Positions 1 to 7,630 of a DNA stretch of 64,000 nt are shown here, in pieces. The notes beneath the pieces are model-generated. The model saw nothing but the letters and a program-made list of their open reading frames with translations. It did not search any database and was not told the DNA's origin. Within the stretch, counting starts at the first letter, position 1; each line of letters begins with the position of its first letter. A program made the position numbers and the translations under genes. The stretch is taken from positions 316,890-380,889 of the forward strand of contig NZ_LMDY01000001.1 of NCBI RefSeq assembly GCF_001425905.1, given 5' to 3'. Origin of the DNA: Methylibium sp. Root1272 (GTDB lineage Bacteria; Pseudomonadota; Gammaproteobacteria; Burkholderiales; Burkholderiaceae_C).

Positions 1-861
1 TCGGTGCCGCTGGTGCGCAAGACACGGCTGCACTTCCACGAGTTCATGCGCGAGGTGCACCGCGAGCTGCAGGAGCTCAAGGGCACGGCCGACCCGCTGG
101 ACGAACTGGGCAGCCGCATTGCGCGGCGCTTCCGGTTGATCTGCTTCGACGAGTTCCACGTGGCCGACGTGACCGACGCGATGATCCTGCACCGGCTGCT
201 GGCGGCGCTGTTCGCCAACCGCGTCAGCATCGTCACGACGTCCAACTTCCACCCCGACGGCCTCTACCCCAACGGCCTGCACCGCGACCGCATCCTGCCG
301 GCGATCGAGTTGCTCAAGGACAGGCTGGAAGTGATCAACGTCGACGCCGGTGTCGACTACCGCCAGCGCACGCTGGAGGGCGTGGCGCTTTACCACGTGC
401 CGCTCGGACCGGCGGCCGATGCAGCGCTGACCGAGACCTTCGAGCGCCTCGCCGAGGCCAAGGACGAGGATCCGGTGCTCAACATCGAGCAGCGGACGAT
501 CCGTGCGCGCCGACGCGCCGGCGGCGTGGTGTGGTTCGACTTCAAGACCTTGTGCGGCGGCCCGCGCTCGCAGAACGACTACCTCGAGCTGGCCTCGCAG
601 TTCCACACCGTGCTGCTGTCCGACGTGCCCGAGATGCCGCCACGGCTGGCGTCCGAGGCACGGCGGTTCACCTGGCTGGTCGACGTGCTCTACGATCGGC
701 GCGTGAAACTCGTGATGTCTGCGGCCGTGCCGCCCGAACAGCTCTACACCGACGGACCACTGGCCCATGAATTCCCACGTACCGTGTCGCGCCTGACCGA
801 GATGCAGTCGGCCGAGTTCCTGGCGCTGTCGCGGCGGGAAGTCGACACGAGCCTGACCTGA
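1..861 (+). CDS. zapE: Cell division protein ZapE (AFG1-like ATPase), 5' truncated
   Basis: C-terminal part of an AFG1/ZapE family P-loop ATPase, which acts at the Z-ring in proteobacteria. The reading frame is open to base 1, so the start and the Walker A loop lie outside the window. Visible are the Walker B region LICFDEFHVADV (about nt 136-171), the sensor-like TSNFHPDGLYPNGLHRDRIL stretch (about nt 241-300) and the family C-terminus. The GTG at nt 4 is internal, not a start. The stop overlaps the ATG of the next gene (TGATG). Family assignment is secure; the division role is inferred from the family. Confidence 0.93.
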   Translation, partial: SVPLVRKTRLHFHEFMREVHRELQELKGTADPLDELGSRIARRFRLICFDEFHVADVTDAMILHRLLAALFANRVSIVTTSNFHPDGLYPNGLHRDRILPAIELLKDRLEVINVDAGVDYRQRTLEGVALYHVPLGPAADAALTETFERLAEAKDEDPVLNIEQRTIRARRRAGGVVWFDFKTLCGGPRSQNDYLELASQFHTVLLSDVPEMPPRLASEARRFTWLVDVLYDRRVKLVMSAAVPPEQLYTDGPLAHEFPRTVSRLTEMQSAEFLALSRREVDTSLT

Positions 862-1490
862 TGCACACGCGCCTCGCCGGCTTTCTACGCTGCAGCGTCG
901 TCGCCCTGGTGACGATCGGCGCGGCGTTCGTGTCGCGGGGTGAGGCCGGTGCCTCCGACACGGCATTGCGTGAACGCCTGTCCACCGAGCGCCGGCAGGT
1001 CGAGCGCGACTATGCTGCGCAGGAGCGCGAGTGCGGGCAGCGCTTTCTCGTGACGGCGTGTGTCGACGCCGCCAAGGCGCAGCGCCGAGACGCGCTGAAG
1101 CGCCTGAGTACACGCGAGGCGGCGCTCGACGACGCGGAGCGGACGCGGCGGGCCGCGGCCCGTCAGCAGCACATCGACGCCAAGCTGGAGCGCCAGATGC
1201 GCGACCGTGAGGAGCGCGCCTCGGCGCCGCTGATTCCCTTCGACGCCGCGAGTGCGGCGATCCGCACGCCGGCGGCGCGCACGCCGCCGCGCACGCCGAC
1301 ATCCACGCCGCCGATCGACGAAGCCCAGCGGCGCGCCGACGAACAGCGCTCTCGCACCGAGTACGAGACCCGGCAGCGCCAGGTCGAGGCAAGGCAGCAA
1401 GCCGCGGCCCAGCGCCAGGCGCAACGGGCTGGGTCGCGCAAGCCGCCTGCGGCGCCGCTGCCGCCGATCGAGGGGGCGTCCGCGCCCTGA
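861..1490 (+). CDS. Hypothetical exported coiled-coil protein
   Basis: 209 residues, no function recognised. Residues 1-32 look like a signal peptide (basic start, hydrophobic VVALVTIGAAFV, cleavage near GEAGA). Residues 33-125 are charged and predicted helical or coiled coil (RERLSTERRQVERDYAAQE), with two cysteines (in ERECGQRF and TACVDA) that could form a disulfide in the periplasm. A proline/threonine-rich linker (PPRTPTSTPPIDE) leads to an Arg/Gln-rich basic tail. Overlap with the zapE stop implies co-transcription. Similar small proteins occur beside zapE in other Burkholderiales as far as I recall, but that is not testable here. Confidence 0.75.
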   Translation: MHTRLAGFLRCSVVALVTIGAAFVSRGEAGASDTALRERLSTERRQVERDYAAQERECGQRFLVTACVDAAKAQRRDALKRLSTREAALDDAERTRRAAARQQHIDAKLERQMRDREERASAPLIPFDAASAAIRTPAARTPPRTPTSTPPIDEAQRRADEQRSRTEYETRQRQVEARQQAAAQRQAQRAGSRKPPAAPLPPIEGASAP

Positions 1491-1553
1491 GCGATGGTCA
1501 GGCCGCGTCCGGGGCGTGGCCCGACGACGCGGTCCAAGCGCCGAGCTTCCTGT

Positions 1554-2321
1554 TCAGCCCAGCGCTTCGACCCGCACCAGCGCCAGCGACAGGTTGTCGC
1601 CGCCCCCGCGGGCCCGGTGCCGGGCCTTGCCGACCAGCATCTCGCTGGCCTCGCGTGGCGACAGCGTGTGCACGATCGCGCCAAGTTCGCGCGGCGTGAA
1701 GTAATGCCACAAGCCGTCGCTGCAGGCCAACAGCGTGTCGCCGATTTCGAGCGACGCGATGTGGCTCAGCGTCAGCGGCGGGTCCTGCTGCGTGCCGAGG
1801 CAGCCGGTCAACAGGTTCGATTGCGGGTGTGTGTTCGCCTCGTCTTCGGTGATCTGACCTTCGTCAACCAGGCGCTGCACGAAGGAGTGGTCCACCGTGC
1901 GGCTGACCAGCTCGGCGCCGCGGAAGTGGTAGATGCGCGAGTCGCCGGCGTGGATCACGTCGCAGGCGCGCGAGGCGCTGATCAGGAAGGCAGCCAGCGT
2001 GCTGTGCGGCTCTTCCTCGGCGGTGATCGCCGTGAGCTTGATCATCAGGTGCGACTCGAGCACCAGCTGCTTCAGCGTCTCGGAGGGGGTGTCGCGGCTC
2101 GGCGTGTAGCGCTCGAACAGTTGCTGGGCCGTGAGCAGCACCTGGTCGGCGGCCTTGCGCCCGCCGCTCTTGCCGCCCATGCCGTCCGCGACGACGGCCA
2201 ACACGCAACCCGGCACCCGTGGATGAGGCAGCACGCCGACCTGGTCTTGCTGGTACGCGCGATCGCCGCGGTGCAGGCCGGTGGCGGCGGCAAGTCGATA
2301 ACCCGGGGGCGCAGTACTCAT
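1554..2321 (-). CDS. PP2C-family serine/threonine protein phosphatase
   Basis: 255 residues covering a complete single-domain PPM/PP2C phosphatase, which removes phosphate from Ser/Thr with two metal ions. Metal-binding motifs are visible in order: RGDRAYQQDQ near the N-terminus, VVADGMGGKSGG (about residues 43-54), HAGDSRIYHF, and LLACSDGLWHYF near residue 205. No sensor, membrane segment or fused kinase is present. No Ser/Thr kinase gene lies within the window, so the substrate is unknown. It is divergent from the DUF465 gene and converges on the plus-strand gene at 861-1490. Confidence 0.9.
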   Translation of the reverse strand: MSTAPPGYRLAAATGLHRGDRAYQQDQVGVLPHPRVPGCVLAVVADGMGGKSGGRKAADQVLLTAQQLFERYTPSRDTPSETLKQLVLESHLMIKLTAITAEEEPHSTLAAFLISASRACDVIHAGDSRIYHFRGAELVSRTVDHSFVQRLVDEGQITEDEANTHPQSNLLTGCLGTQQDPPLTLSHIASLEIGDTLLACSDGLWHYFTPRELGAIVHTLSPREASEMLVGKARHRARGGGDNLSLALVRVEALG

Positions 2322-2329
2322 CCGAAAAC

Positions 2330-2335
2330 TATAAT
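2330..2335 (+). promoter_or_regulatory. Candidate -10 box for the DUF465 gene
   Basis: A perfect TATAAT stands in the short divergent region between the PP2C start (2321) and the DUF465 gene. No good -35 box was found at the usual distance. An in-frame ATG at 2346 would leave almost no leader after this box, which favours the ATG at 2418 as the real start of the downstream gene. Confidence 0.5.
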
Positions 2336-2417
2336 CTCCATTGCCATGCGAACCAATGGCAGGCTTGCATCGGCATCAAGGCCTGTTGACATCCAGATTG
2401 CGGCTGTGCAACCCCCG

Positions 2418-2621
2418 ATGGACGACAACCTGCATTCACCGCAACGCCGGCTGATCGAATTGCGCATCGAGCATGGCGATCTCGACAGCCTGATCGACCA
2501 GGCGTCCATCGAGCGGCCCCTCGACGAATTGACGCTCAGGCGCCTCAAGAAGCGCCGCCTCGCCCTGCGGGACCAGATCGCCACACTGGAAATGCGCCTC
2601 AGCCCACCCGAGCCGGCATGA
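2418..2621 (+). CDS. DUF465 (YdcH-type) small protein
   Basis: 67-residue helical hairpin protein of the DUF465/YdcH family. The signature is visible as RRLIELRIEHGDLDSLID in the first helix and LRRLKKRRLALRDQIATLE in the second. Function in the family is unknown. The ATG at 2418 gives the usual family length; an upstream in-frame ATG at 2346 would add 24 residues with no family character. The next gene begins 82 nt downstream on the same strand. Confidence 0.8.
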   Translation: MDDNLHSPQRRLIELRIEHGDLDSLIDQASIERPLDELTLRRLKKRRLALRDQIATLEMRLSPPEPA

Positions 2622-2703
2622 GCCCGACGCACGGCCGCCCGAAGGCGGGCGACATCCCCGTGGGGGATCGGGAGCGGCCCGCGGCCGCGAGCGCGGGGCG
2701 GTC

Positions 2704-4704
2704 ATGAGTTCGGCCGACGGCTTGCGCAGCGAGCTGCAGGCGGCGGTGAGCGCGGCCTTCGCGCTCGGCGGGCCGCTGCAGCGGGCCGATGCGCAGTACC
2801 GCGAGCGCGGTGCCCAACTGGAACTCGCCGCCGCAGTGGCTGATGCGATCGATGCGCGCGAGGTGCTGGTGGCCGAGGCCGGCACCGGCGTCGGCAAGAC
2901 CTTCGCCTACCTGGTGCCGGCACTGCTGGCCGGGCACCGCACGTTGATCAGCACCGCGACCAAGAGCCTGCAGGACCAGCTCTACCTGCGGGATCTGCCG
3001 CGGCTGCGCGACGTGCTGGCCTTGCCGGTCAGCGTGGCCTTGCTGAAGGGACGCAGCAGCTACCTGTGTCTGCAGCGACTGGTGCAGGCCCGGGAGGCGA
3101 CGGCGCTGCCCGACCGCTACGCCGCGCGCACGCTGGCGAAGATCGAGCAATGGGCGCAGCGCACCGTGAGCGGCGACCTGGCCGAACTCGACGGTCTGGA
3201 CGAGCGCTCGTCGGTGATTCCGCTAGTGACCTCGACGCGCGAGAACTGCCTCGGCAGCGAATGCCCGGAATATCGAGGCTGCCATGTGATGAAGGCGCGC
3301 CGCGAGGCGATGGCGGCCGACCTGGTGGTGGTCAACCACCACCTGTTCTTCGCCGATCTGTCCTTGCGCGACACCGGCATGGCCGAACTGCTGCCCTCGG
3401 TCGACGTGGCGGTGTTCGACGAAGCGCATCAACTCGCCGAGGCGGGCGTGGCCTTCCTCGGCAGCACGCTGGGCAGCGCCCAGGTGGTCGATTTCGCGCG
3501 CGACATGCTGGCTGTCGGCCTGGGTCAGGCGCGTGGCCTGCAGCCCTGGCAGGAGCTGGCGGCGGGTTGCGACCGCGCGGCGCGCGAGCTGCGGCTGGCG
3601 GCCGCAGGGCCCTTGCGCGAGGTGCGGGGCAGCCTGAAGCTGCGCTGGGCCGATCGCGCCGACCGGGCCGATTTCATCGAGACGCTCGCCGCGTTGGGGC
3701 AGGCGTGTCGGAGCGCGGCCGACGCGCTCGACGTCGTGGTGGAGATGTCTCCCGATCTGGCCAAGCTCGCGGAGCGGGCATCGACGCTGGCCGCCCGTGC
3801 GGCCGGTTTCGGCCTCGAGGCCGAGCCGGGGCGCGTGCGCTGGATCGACCTCACGCCGCAGGGGCTGCGGCTGGTGGAGTCGCCGCTCGACGTGCGCGAC
3901 GCGATGCGCGAGCAGATCGCCGCCGCTCCGAAGGCCTGGATCTTCACGTCGGCCACGCTGGGAGCCGACGAGCGGCTCACCTGGTTCACCGAACAGGCCG
4001 GGCTGGAGACGGCGCGCACGCTGCGCGTCGACAGCCCCTTCGACTATCCGATGCACGCGCGGCTCTTTGTCCCCACGCATTTCCCGAAGCCGAACGAGCC
4101 AGGTCACACCGCATCGGTCGCACGCCTGGCAGCGGCCTGTGCGCGGGCGGCGGGCGGACGGACTTTCGTGCTGACGACGACCCTGCGTGCGCTGGCTGGC
4201 GTGGGCGAGGCGCTGCAGGCCGACTTCGAGGGCGATGCGGAGCCGATCACCGTGCTGATGCAGGGCAGCGTGCCCAAGCGCCAGTTGCTGCAGCGATTTC
4301 TCGACACACCGCGCGCGGTGCTGGTCGGCTCGCAGAGCTTCTGGGAAGGCATCGACGTGCCCGGCGAGGCGCTGCAGTGCGTGATCATCGACAAGCTGCC
4401 GTTTCCGCCGCCGAACGATCCGCTGGTCGAGGCGCGCGTGAAGCGGCTCGAGAGCGAAGGGCGCAACCCGTTCAACGACTACTTCGTGGCCGAGGCCGCG
4501 GTCTCGCTGAAGCAGGGCGCCGGCCGGCTGATCCGCAGCGAGAGCGATCGCGGCCTGCTGGTGGTGTGCGACCCCCGCATGAGCACGATGGGCTATGGAC
4601 AGCGCCTGAGGGCCGCCTTGCCGCCGATGCAGGTGCTGCGCGAGGAAGCGCAGGCGCTGGCGTGGCTGGCCGAGATCTCGAAGGCCGCGCCGGCCTGGGC
4701 TTGA
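2704..4704 (+). CDS. ATP-dependent DNA helicase, DinG/YoaA family (XPD-like, Fe-S)
   Basis: 666 residues, superfamily 2 helicase acting 5'-3' on DNA in replication-stress repair (family knowledge). Seen directly: Walker A EAGTGVGKT at residues 58-66; DEAH box at 239-242; four cysteines at 122, 182, 187 and 193 with the spacing of the XPD-type [4Fe-4S] cluster; motif V/VI segments SFWEGIDVPGEAL and LKQGAGRLIRSESDRG. Length fits YoaA better than the longer E. coli DinG, but the two cannot be separated with certainty. It stands alone, converging on bamD with a 36-nt gap. Confidence 0.92.
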   Translation: MSSADGLRSELQAAVSAAFALGGPLQRADAQYRERGAQLELAAAVADAIDAREVLVAEAGTGVGKTFAYLVPALLAGHRTLISTATKSLQDQLYLRDLPRLRDVLALPVSVALLKGRSSYLCLQRLVQAREATALPDRYAARTLAKIEQWAQRTVSGDLAELDGLDERSSVIPLVTSTRENCLGSECPEYRGCHVMKARREAMAADLVVVNHHLFFADLSLRDTGMAELLPSVDVAVFDEAHQLAEAGVAFLGSTLGSAQVVDFARDMLAVGLGQARGLQPWQELAAGCDRAARELRLAAAGPLREVRGSLKLRWADRADRADFIETLAALGQACRSAADALDVVVEMSPDLAKLAERASTLAARAAGFGLEAEPGRVRWIDLTPQGLRLVESPLDVRDAMREQIAAAPKAWIFTSATLGADERLTWFTEQAGLETARTLRVDSPFDYPMHARLFVPTHFPKPNEPGHTASVARLAAACARAAGGRTFVLTTTLRALAGVGEALQADFEGDAEPITVLMQGSVPKRQLLQRFLDTPRAVLVGSQSFWEGIDVPGEALQCVIIDKLPFPPPNDPLVEARVKRLESEGRNPFNDYFVAEAAVSLKQGAGRLIRSESDRGLLVVCDPRMSTMGYGQRLRAALPPMQVLREEAQALAWLAEISKAAPAWA

Positions 4705-4740
4705 GGCGGCGGGATCAGGGCCGCGGGCCCGGCCGCCCGA

Positions 4741-5565
4741 TCACCAGATCTGCCACCAGGGCTTGTCGGCCGTCTCGAAGCCGTCCTTCACGTAGCGCGA
4801 ATCCGGGAAGCTGGTCTGCAGGACGCGCTGGGCATCGTCGCGCAGTTCGGTCAGTCCGAGCTTGTCGTAGCTGATGCCCAGGATGTAGAGCGCCTCTTCA
4901 GCCGCCGGAGCGCGCTGGAACTCCTGCACGGCCTGCTGGGCGCGGTTGGCCGCGGCCACGTAGGCGCCGCGGCGATAGTAGTAGCGAGCCACGTGGACCT
5001 CGTAGGCGGCCAGCGTGTTGACGATGTAGTTCATGCGCAGTTGCGCATCCGGTGTGTACTTGGAATTGGGGTACTGCAGCGTCAGCTGGCGGAAGCTCTG
5101 GTAGGCGTCGCGCGCCGCCTGCTGGTCGCGCTCCGAGAGATCCTGGCGCGCCAACCCGCCCAGGAGGCCGAGGTTCTCGTTGAAGTTGATCAGGCCCTGC
5201 AGGTAGTAGGCATAGTCGATCGCCGGGCTGCTGGGGTGCAGCTTGATGAAGCGTTCGATCGTGGACAGGGCCTGGGCCTTTTCGTTCGTCTTGTAGTACG
5301 CGTAGGCGAGGTCGATCTGCGTCTGCTGCGCCTGCTGGGTGCCGGCGGTGCGCGCCTCGAGCTTCTCGTACAGCTTGGAGGCACGCTCCCAGTTGCCGTT
5401 GGCGGCTTCCTCGCGCGCCTCTTCGTACAATTTGTCGGTGCTCTTGCCGGCAAACTCGTCCTTCGGGCCACCGGCACATCCGATCAGTCCGATGCTGGCG
5501 GCCGCCAGCACCACGGCCAGGGTCGCGCGCCATCCGGCGGCAGAGCTCATACGCATCGCGGTCAT
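4741..5565 (-). CDS. bamD: Outer membrane protein assembly factor BamD
   Basis: Lipoprotein of the BAM complex; with BamA it folds beta-barrel proteins into the outer membrane. From the ATG at 5565 it has 274 residues with a lipobox LIGC (lipidated Cys30), followed by TPR repeats: DKLYEEAREEAANGNWERAS, then QTQIDLAYAYYKTNEKAQAL and HPSSPAIDYAYYLQGL, as in ComL/BamD. In-frame ATGs at 5556 and 5550 are alternative starts; the Cys is kept in all. It is monocistronic and divergent from rluD. bamA and bamB are elsewhere in this same window. Confidence 0.93.
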   Translation of the reverse strand: MTAMRMSSAAGWRATLAVVLAAASIGLIGCAGGPKDEFAGKSTDKLYEEAREEAANGNWERASKLYEKLEARTAGTQQAQQTQIDLAYAYYKTNEKAQALSTIERFIKLHPSSPAIDYAYYLQGLINFNENLGLLGGLARQDLSERDQQAARDAYQSFRQLTLQYPNSKYTPDAQLRMNYIVNTLAAYEVHVARYYYRRGAYVAAANRAQQAVQEFQRAPAAEEALYILGISYDKLGLTELRDDAQRVLQTSFPDSRYVKDGFETADKPWWQIW

Positions 5566-5611
5566 CACCAGCAGGCGGCGCCGGGGCGACCGCAGTTGAA
5601 GGAACAGCAAA

Positions 5612-5617
5612 ATTATA
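5612..5617 (-). promoter_or_regulatory. Candidate -10 box of bamD
   Basis: On the minus strand the sequence reads TATAAT about 45 nt upstream of the bamD start. It overlaps the first base of the divergent rluD ATG, so transcription of bamD would begin very close to the rluD translation start. No clear -35 box was found. Confidence 0.45.
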
Positions 5618-6645
5618 TGGGTGCTCCCTTGCGCCAGACCGCGACCACCGAGCCGGCCGAGGCCGACGAGCCCGCCGAACCGCTGGCTGGCGATGCCGAG
5701 CAACGCCAGGCGCGGGTCGATGCCGGGGCACACGGCGAGCGCCTCGATCGCTGGCTGGCGACGCTGGCGGGCGAGTTCTCCCGCAACCACCTGCAGACGC
5801 TGATCGAGGGCGGGCAGGTCCGCATCGACGGGCAGGCCGTCACCGCCCGCGCACGGCGCGTCAGCGCGGGCCAGCAGATCGAGATCACGCTGCTGCCCAC
5901 GCCCGAGAGCCAGGCCTTCCGGCCCGAGCCGGTGGCGCTGTCGGTGGTGTTCGAGGACGCCCATCTGCTGGTGATCGACAAGCCGGCCGGCCTGGTGGTG
6001 CACCCGGCGCCCGGCAATTGGTCGGGCACCGTGCTCAATGGCCTGCTGGCGCATCACGCCGGCGCGGCGGCGCTGCCGCGGGCCGGCATCGTGCACCGGC
6101 TCGACAAGGACACCAGCGGCCTGATGGTGGTGGCCAAGACGCTGCCGGCCATGACGTCGCTGGTGCGCGCGATCGCCGCGCGGGAGGTCCACCGCGAGTA
6201 CCTGGCACTGGCGCATGGCGTGCTGCGCCAGGCCGCCTTCAGCATCGACGCGCCGATCGGCCGCGATCCGGTGTCGCGCATCAAGATGGCCGTCCTGTCG
6301 GGTGGCCGGACGGCGCGTACCGACGTCGAGCTGATCGCGGCGCGCGACGCCGTCAGTGCGGTGCGCTGCACGCTGCACACCGGCCGGACGCACCAGATCC
6401 GGGTGCACATGGCCTCGCGGGGCCACGCGTTGCTGGCCGATGTGCTCTATGGCGGCCGCGAGGGCCTGGGGATGACCCGGCAGGCACTGCACGCGCACCG
6501 GCTGGGTTTCGTGCACCCGGCGAGCCTGCAGGCCGTCGAGTTCAGTGCCGGCCTGCCCGACGACCTGCGTGCGGCTTGGCGACAGGTCGCGGTCGAGCCG
6601 CCCGCGCCCGGGTCCGATGCAGATACAATCGCTGCGCAGGGCTGA
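5617..6645 (+). CDS. rluD: 23S rRNA pseudouridine synthase RluD
   Basis: 342 residues. It makes pseudouridines in helix 69 of 23S rRNA (family knowledge). An N-terminal S4 RNA-binding domain (about residues 48-90, GERLDRWLATLAGEFSRN) precedes the catalytic domain with HRLDKDTSGL; the catalytic aspartate is Asp163. The RTHQIRVHMASRGH motif is also present. The chosen ATG at 5617 follows a GGAA ribosome site at about 5601; the open frame extends far upstream antisense to bamD but has no homology there. The first 40 residues are Glu/Ala rich, as in related Burkholderiales. Confidence 0.93.
   Translation: MGAPLRQTATTEPAEADEPAEPLAGDAEQRQARVDAGAHGERLDRWLATLAGEFSRNHLQTLIEGGQVRIDGQAVTARARRVSAGQQIEITLLPTPESQAFRPEPVALSVVFEDAHLLVIDKPAGLVVHPAPGNWSGTVLNGLLAHHAGAAALPRAGIVHRLDKDTSGLMVVAKTLPAMTSLVRAIAAREVHREYLALAHGVLRQAAFSIDAPIGRDPVSRIKMAVLSGGRTARTDVELIAARDAVSAVRCTLHTGRTHQIRVHMASRGHALLADVLYGGREGLGMTRQALHAHRLGFVHPASLQAVEFSAGLPDDLRAAWRQVAVEPPAPGSDADTIAAQG
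6624..6629 (+). promoter_or_regulatory. Candidate -10 box for scpB
   Basis: TACAAT lies inside the last codons of rluD, followed by a 199-nt untranslated stretch before scpB (6646-6844) in which I see no gene and no strong hairpin. A separate promoter for scpB-rluB is plausible because of this spacing, but there is no convincing -35 box. Confidence 0.35.
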
Positions 6646-6844
6646 TGCAGCCCTCGCCGGTGGCCGATGAGGGCCCGACCGGCTCCGACCACCGCAGGTC
6701 CTCCCCGAGTTCAGCCGCACCCCGGCTCCGGCCGGCCTCTGCGGCCGAGACACTCGCCGCACCTGCAGTGCAGACAGCACACAGAAGGCACCCCGGTTCC
6801 CTTGCACGCCGGCACCCAGTCGGCCAAGACGACAGACGGATTCG

Positions 6845-7630
6845 ATGAACACACAGGATGCAAAGCGCGTCCTCGAGACGGCGCTCATCTGCGCGCAGCA
6901 GCCGCTGCCGCTGCGCGAGTTGCGCACGCTGTTCGATGACCAACTCGGCCCCGACACCTTGCGCGTCCTGCTCGACGAGCTGGCACGCGACTGGGAGGAC
7001 CGCGGCGTGGAGCTCGTGGCGGTGGCCAACGGCTGGCGTTTCCAGAGCCGTCCGGAGCTGCGCGAGTACCTCGACCGGCTGCATCCCGAGAAACCGCCGC
7101 GCTACACCCGCGCGACGCTCGAGACGCTGGCGATCATCGCCTACCGCCAACCCGTGACGCGCGGCGACATCGAGGACATCCGCGGCGTCACTGTCAACAG
7201 CCAGTTGCTCAAGCAGCTCGAGGACCGCGGCTGGATCGAAGCCATCGGGCACCGCGAGACGCCGGGCCGTCCGGCGCTGTTCGCGACAACGCGGCAGTTC
7301 CTCGACGACCTCGGACTGGCCACGCTCGAGCAGTTGCCCGCCCTCGATGGCGCACCGGCGGTGACGATGCTGGTCGATGCCTTGCCGGGCCAGGTCTCGC
7401 TGCTCGACGCGCCGACCGATGCGGCCCTGCCGGGCGAGGACGATCCCGTACCCCCGCGGCCGAGCCTCGACGCCGTGCAGACCGAGTCGCTCGAGTGGCC
7501 GGACGAAGCGGCCGTTGCTGATGACGAGGCTGCCGCCGCAGCCACCTCCATGGCTGCGCCGGAGGCCCCCGCCTCGACCGCAGAACTTCCCACGCCGCCG
7601 GCCGATGCCGGCACGGAACCCCTGACATGA
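6845..7630 (+). CDS. scpB: Segregation and condensation protein B, ScpB
   Basis: 261 residues. ScpB pairs as a winged-helix dimer with ScpA and SMC in chromosome condensation. The conserved core is clear: [20 protein letters not shown] at the start, [20 protein letters not shown] around residue 90, and [18 protein letters not shown] around 140. Beyond residue about 175 the protein becomes acidic and Ala/Pro rich, longer than in most ScpB proteins. Its stop overlaps the ATG of rluB by four bases (ATGA), a frequent neighbour pairing for these two genes. Confidence 0.93.
   Translation: MNTQDAKRVLETALICAQQPLPLRELRTLFDDQLGPDTLRVLLDELARDWEDRGVELVAVANGWRFQSRPELREYLDRLHPEKPPRYTRATLETLAIIAYRQPVTRGDIEDIRGVTVNSQLLKQLEDRGWIEAIGHRETPGRPALFATTRQFLDDLGLATLEQLPALDGAPAVTMLVDALPGQVSLLDAPTDAALPGEDDPVPPRPSLDAVQTESLEWPDEAAVADDEAAAAATSMAAPEAPASTAELPTPPADAGTEPLT

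Noticed and set aside
1494-2417. Extension of the DUF465 gene upstream over the PP2C gene
   Set aside because: That part is antisense to a clear phosphatase gene; a TATAAT box stands between.
5566-7029. Extension of bamD to a 762-residue protein
   Set aside because: Upstream residues are antisense to rluD and scpB; BamD begins with its lipoprotein signal at 5565.
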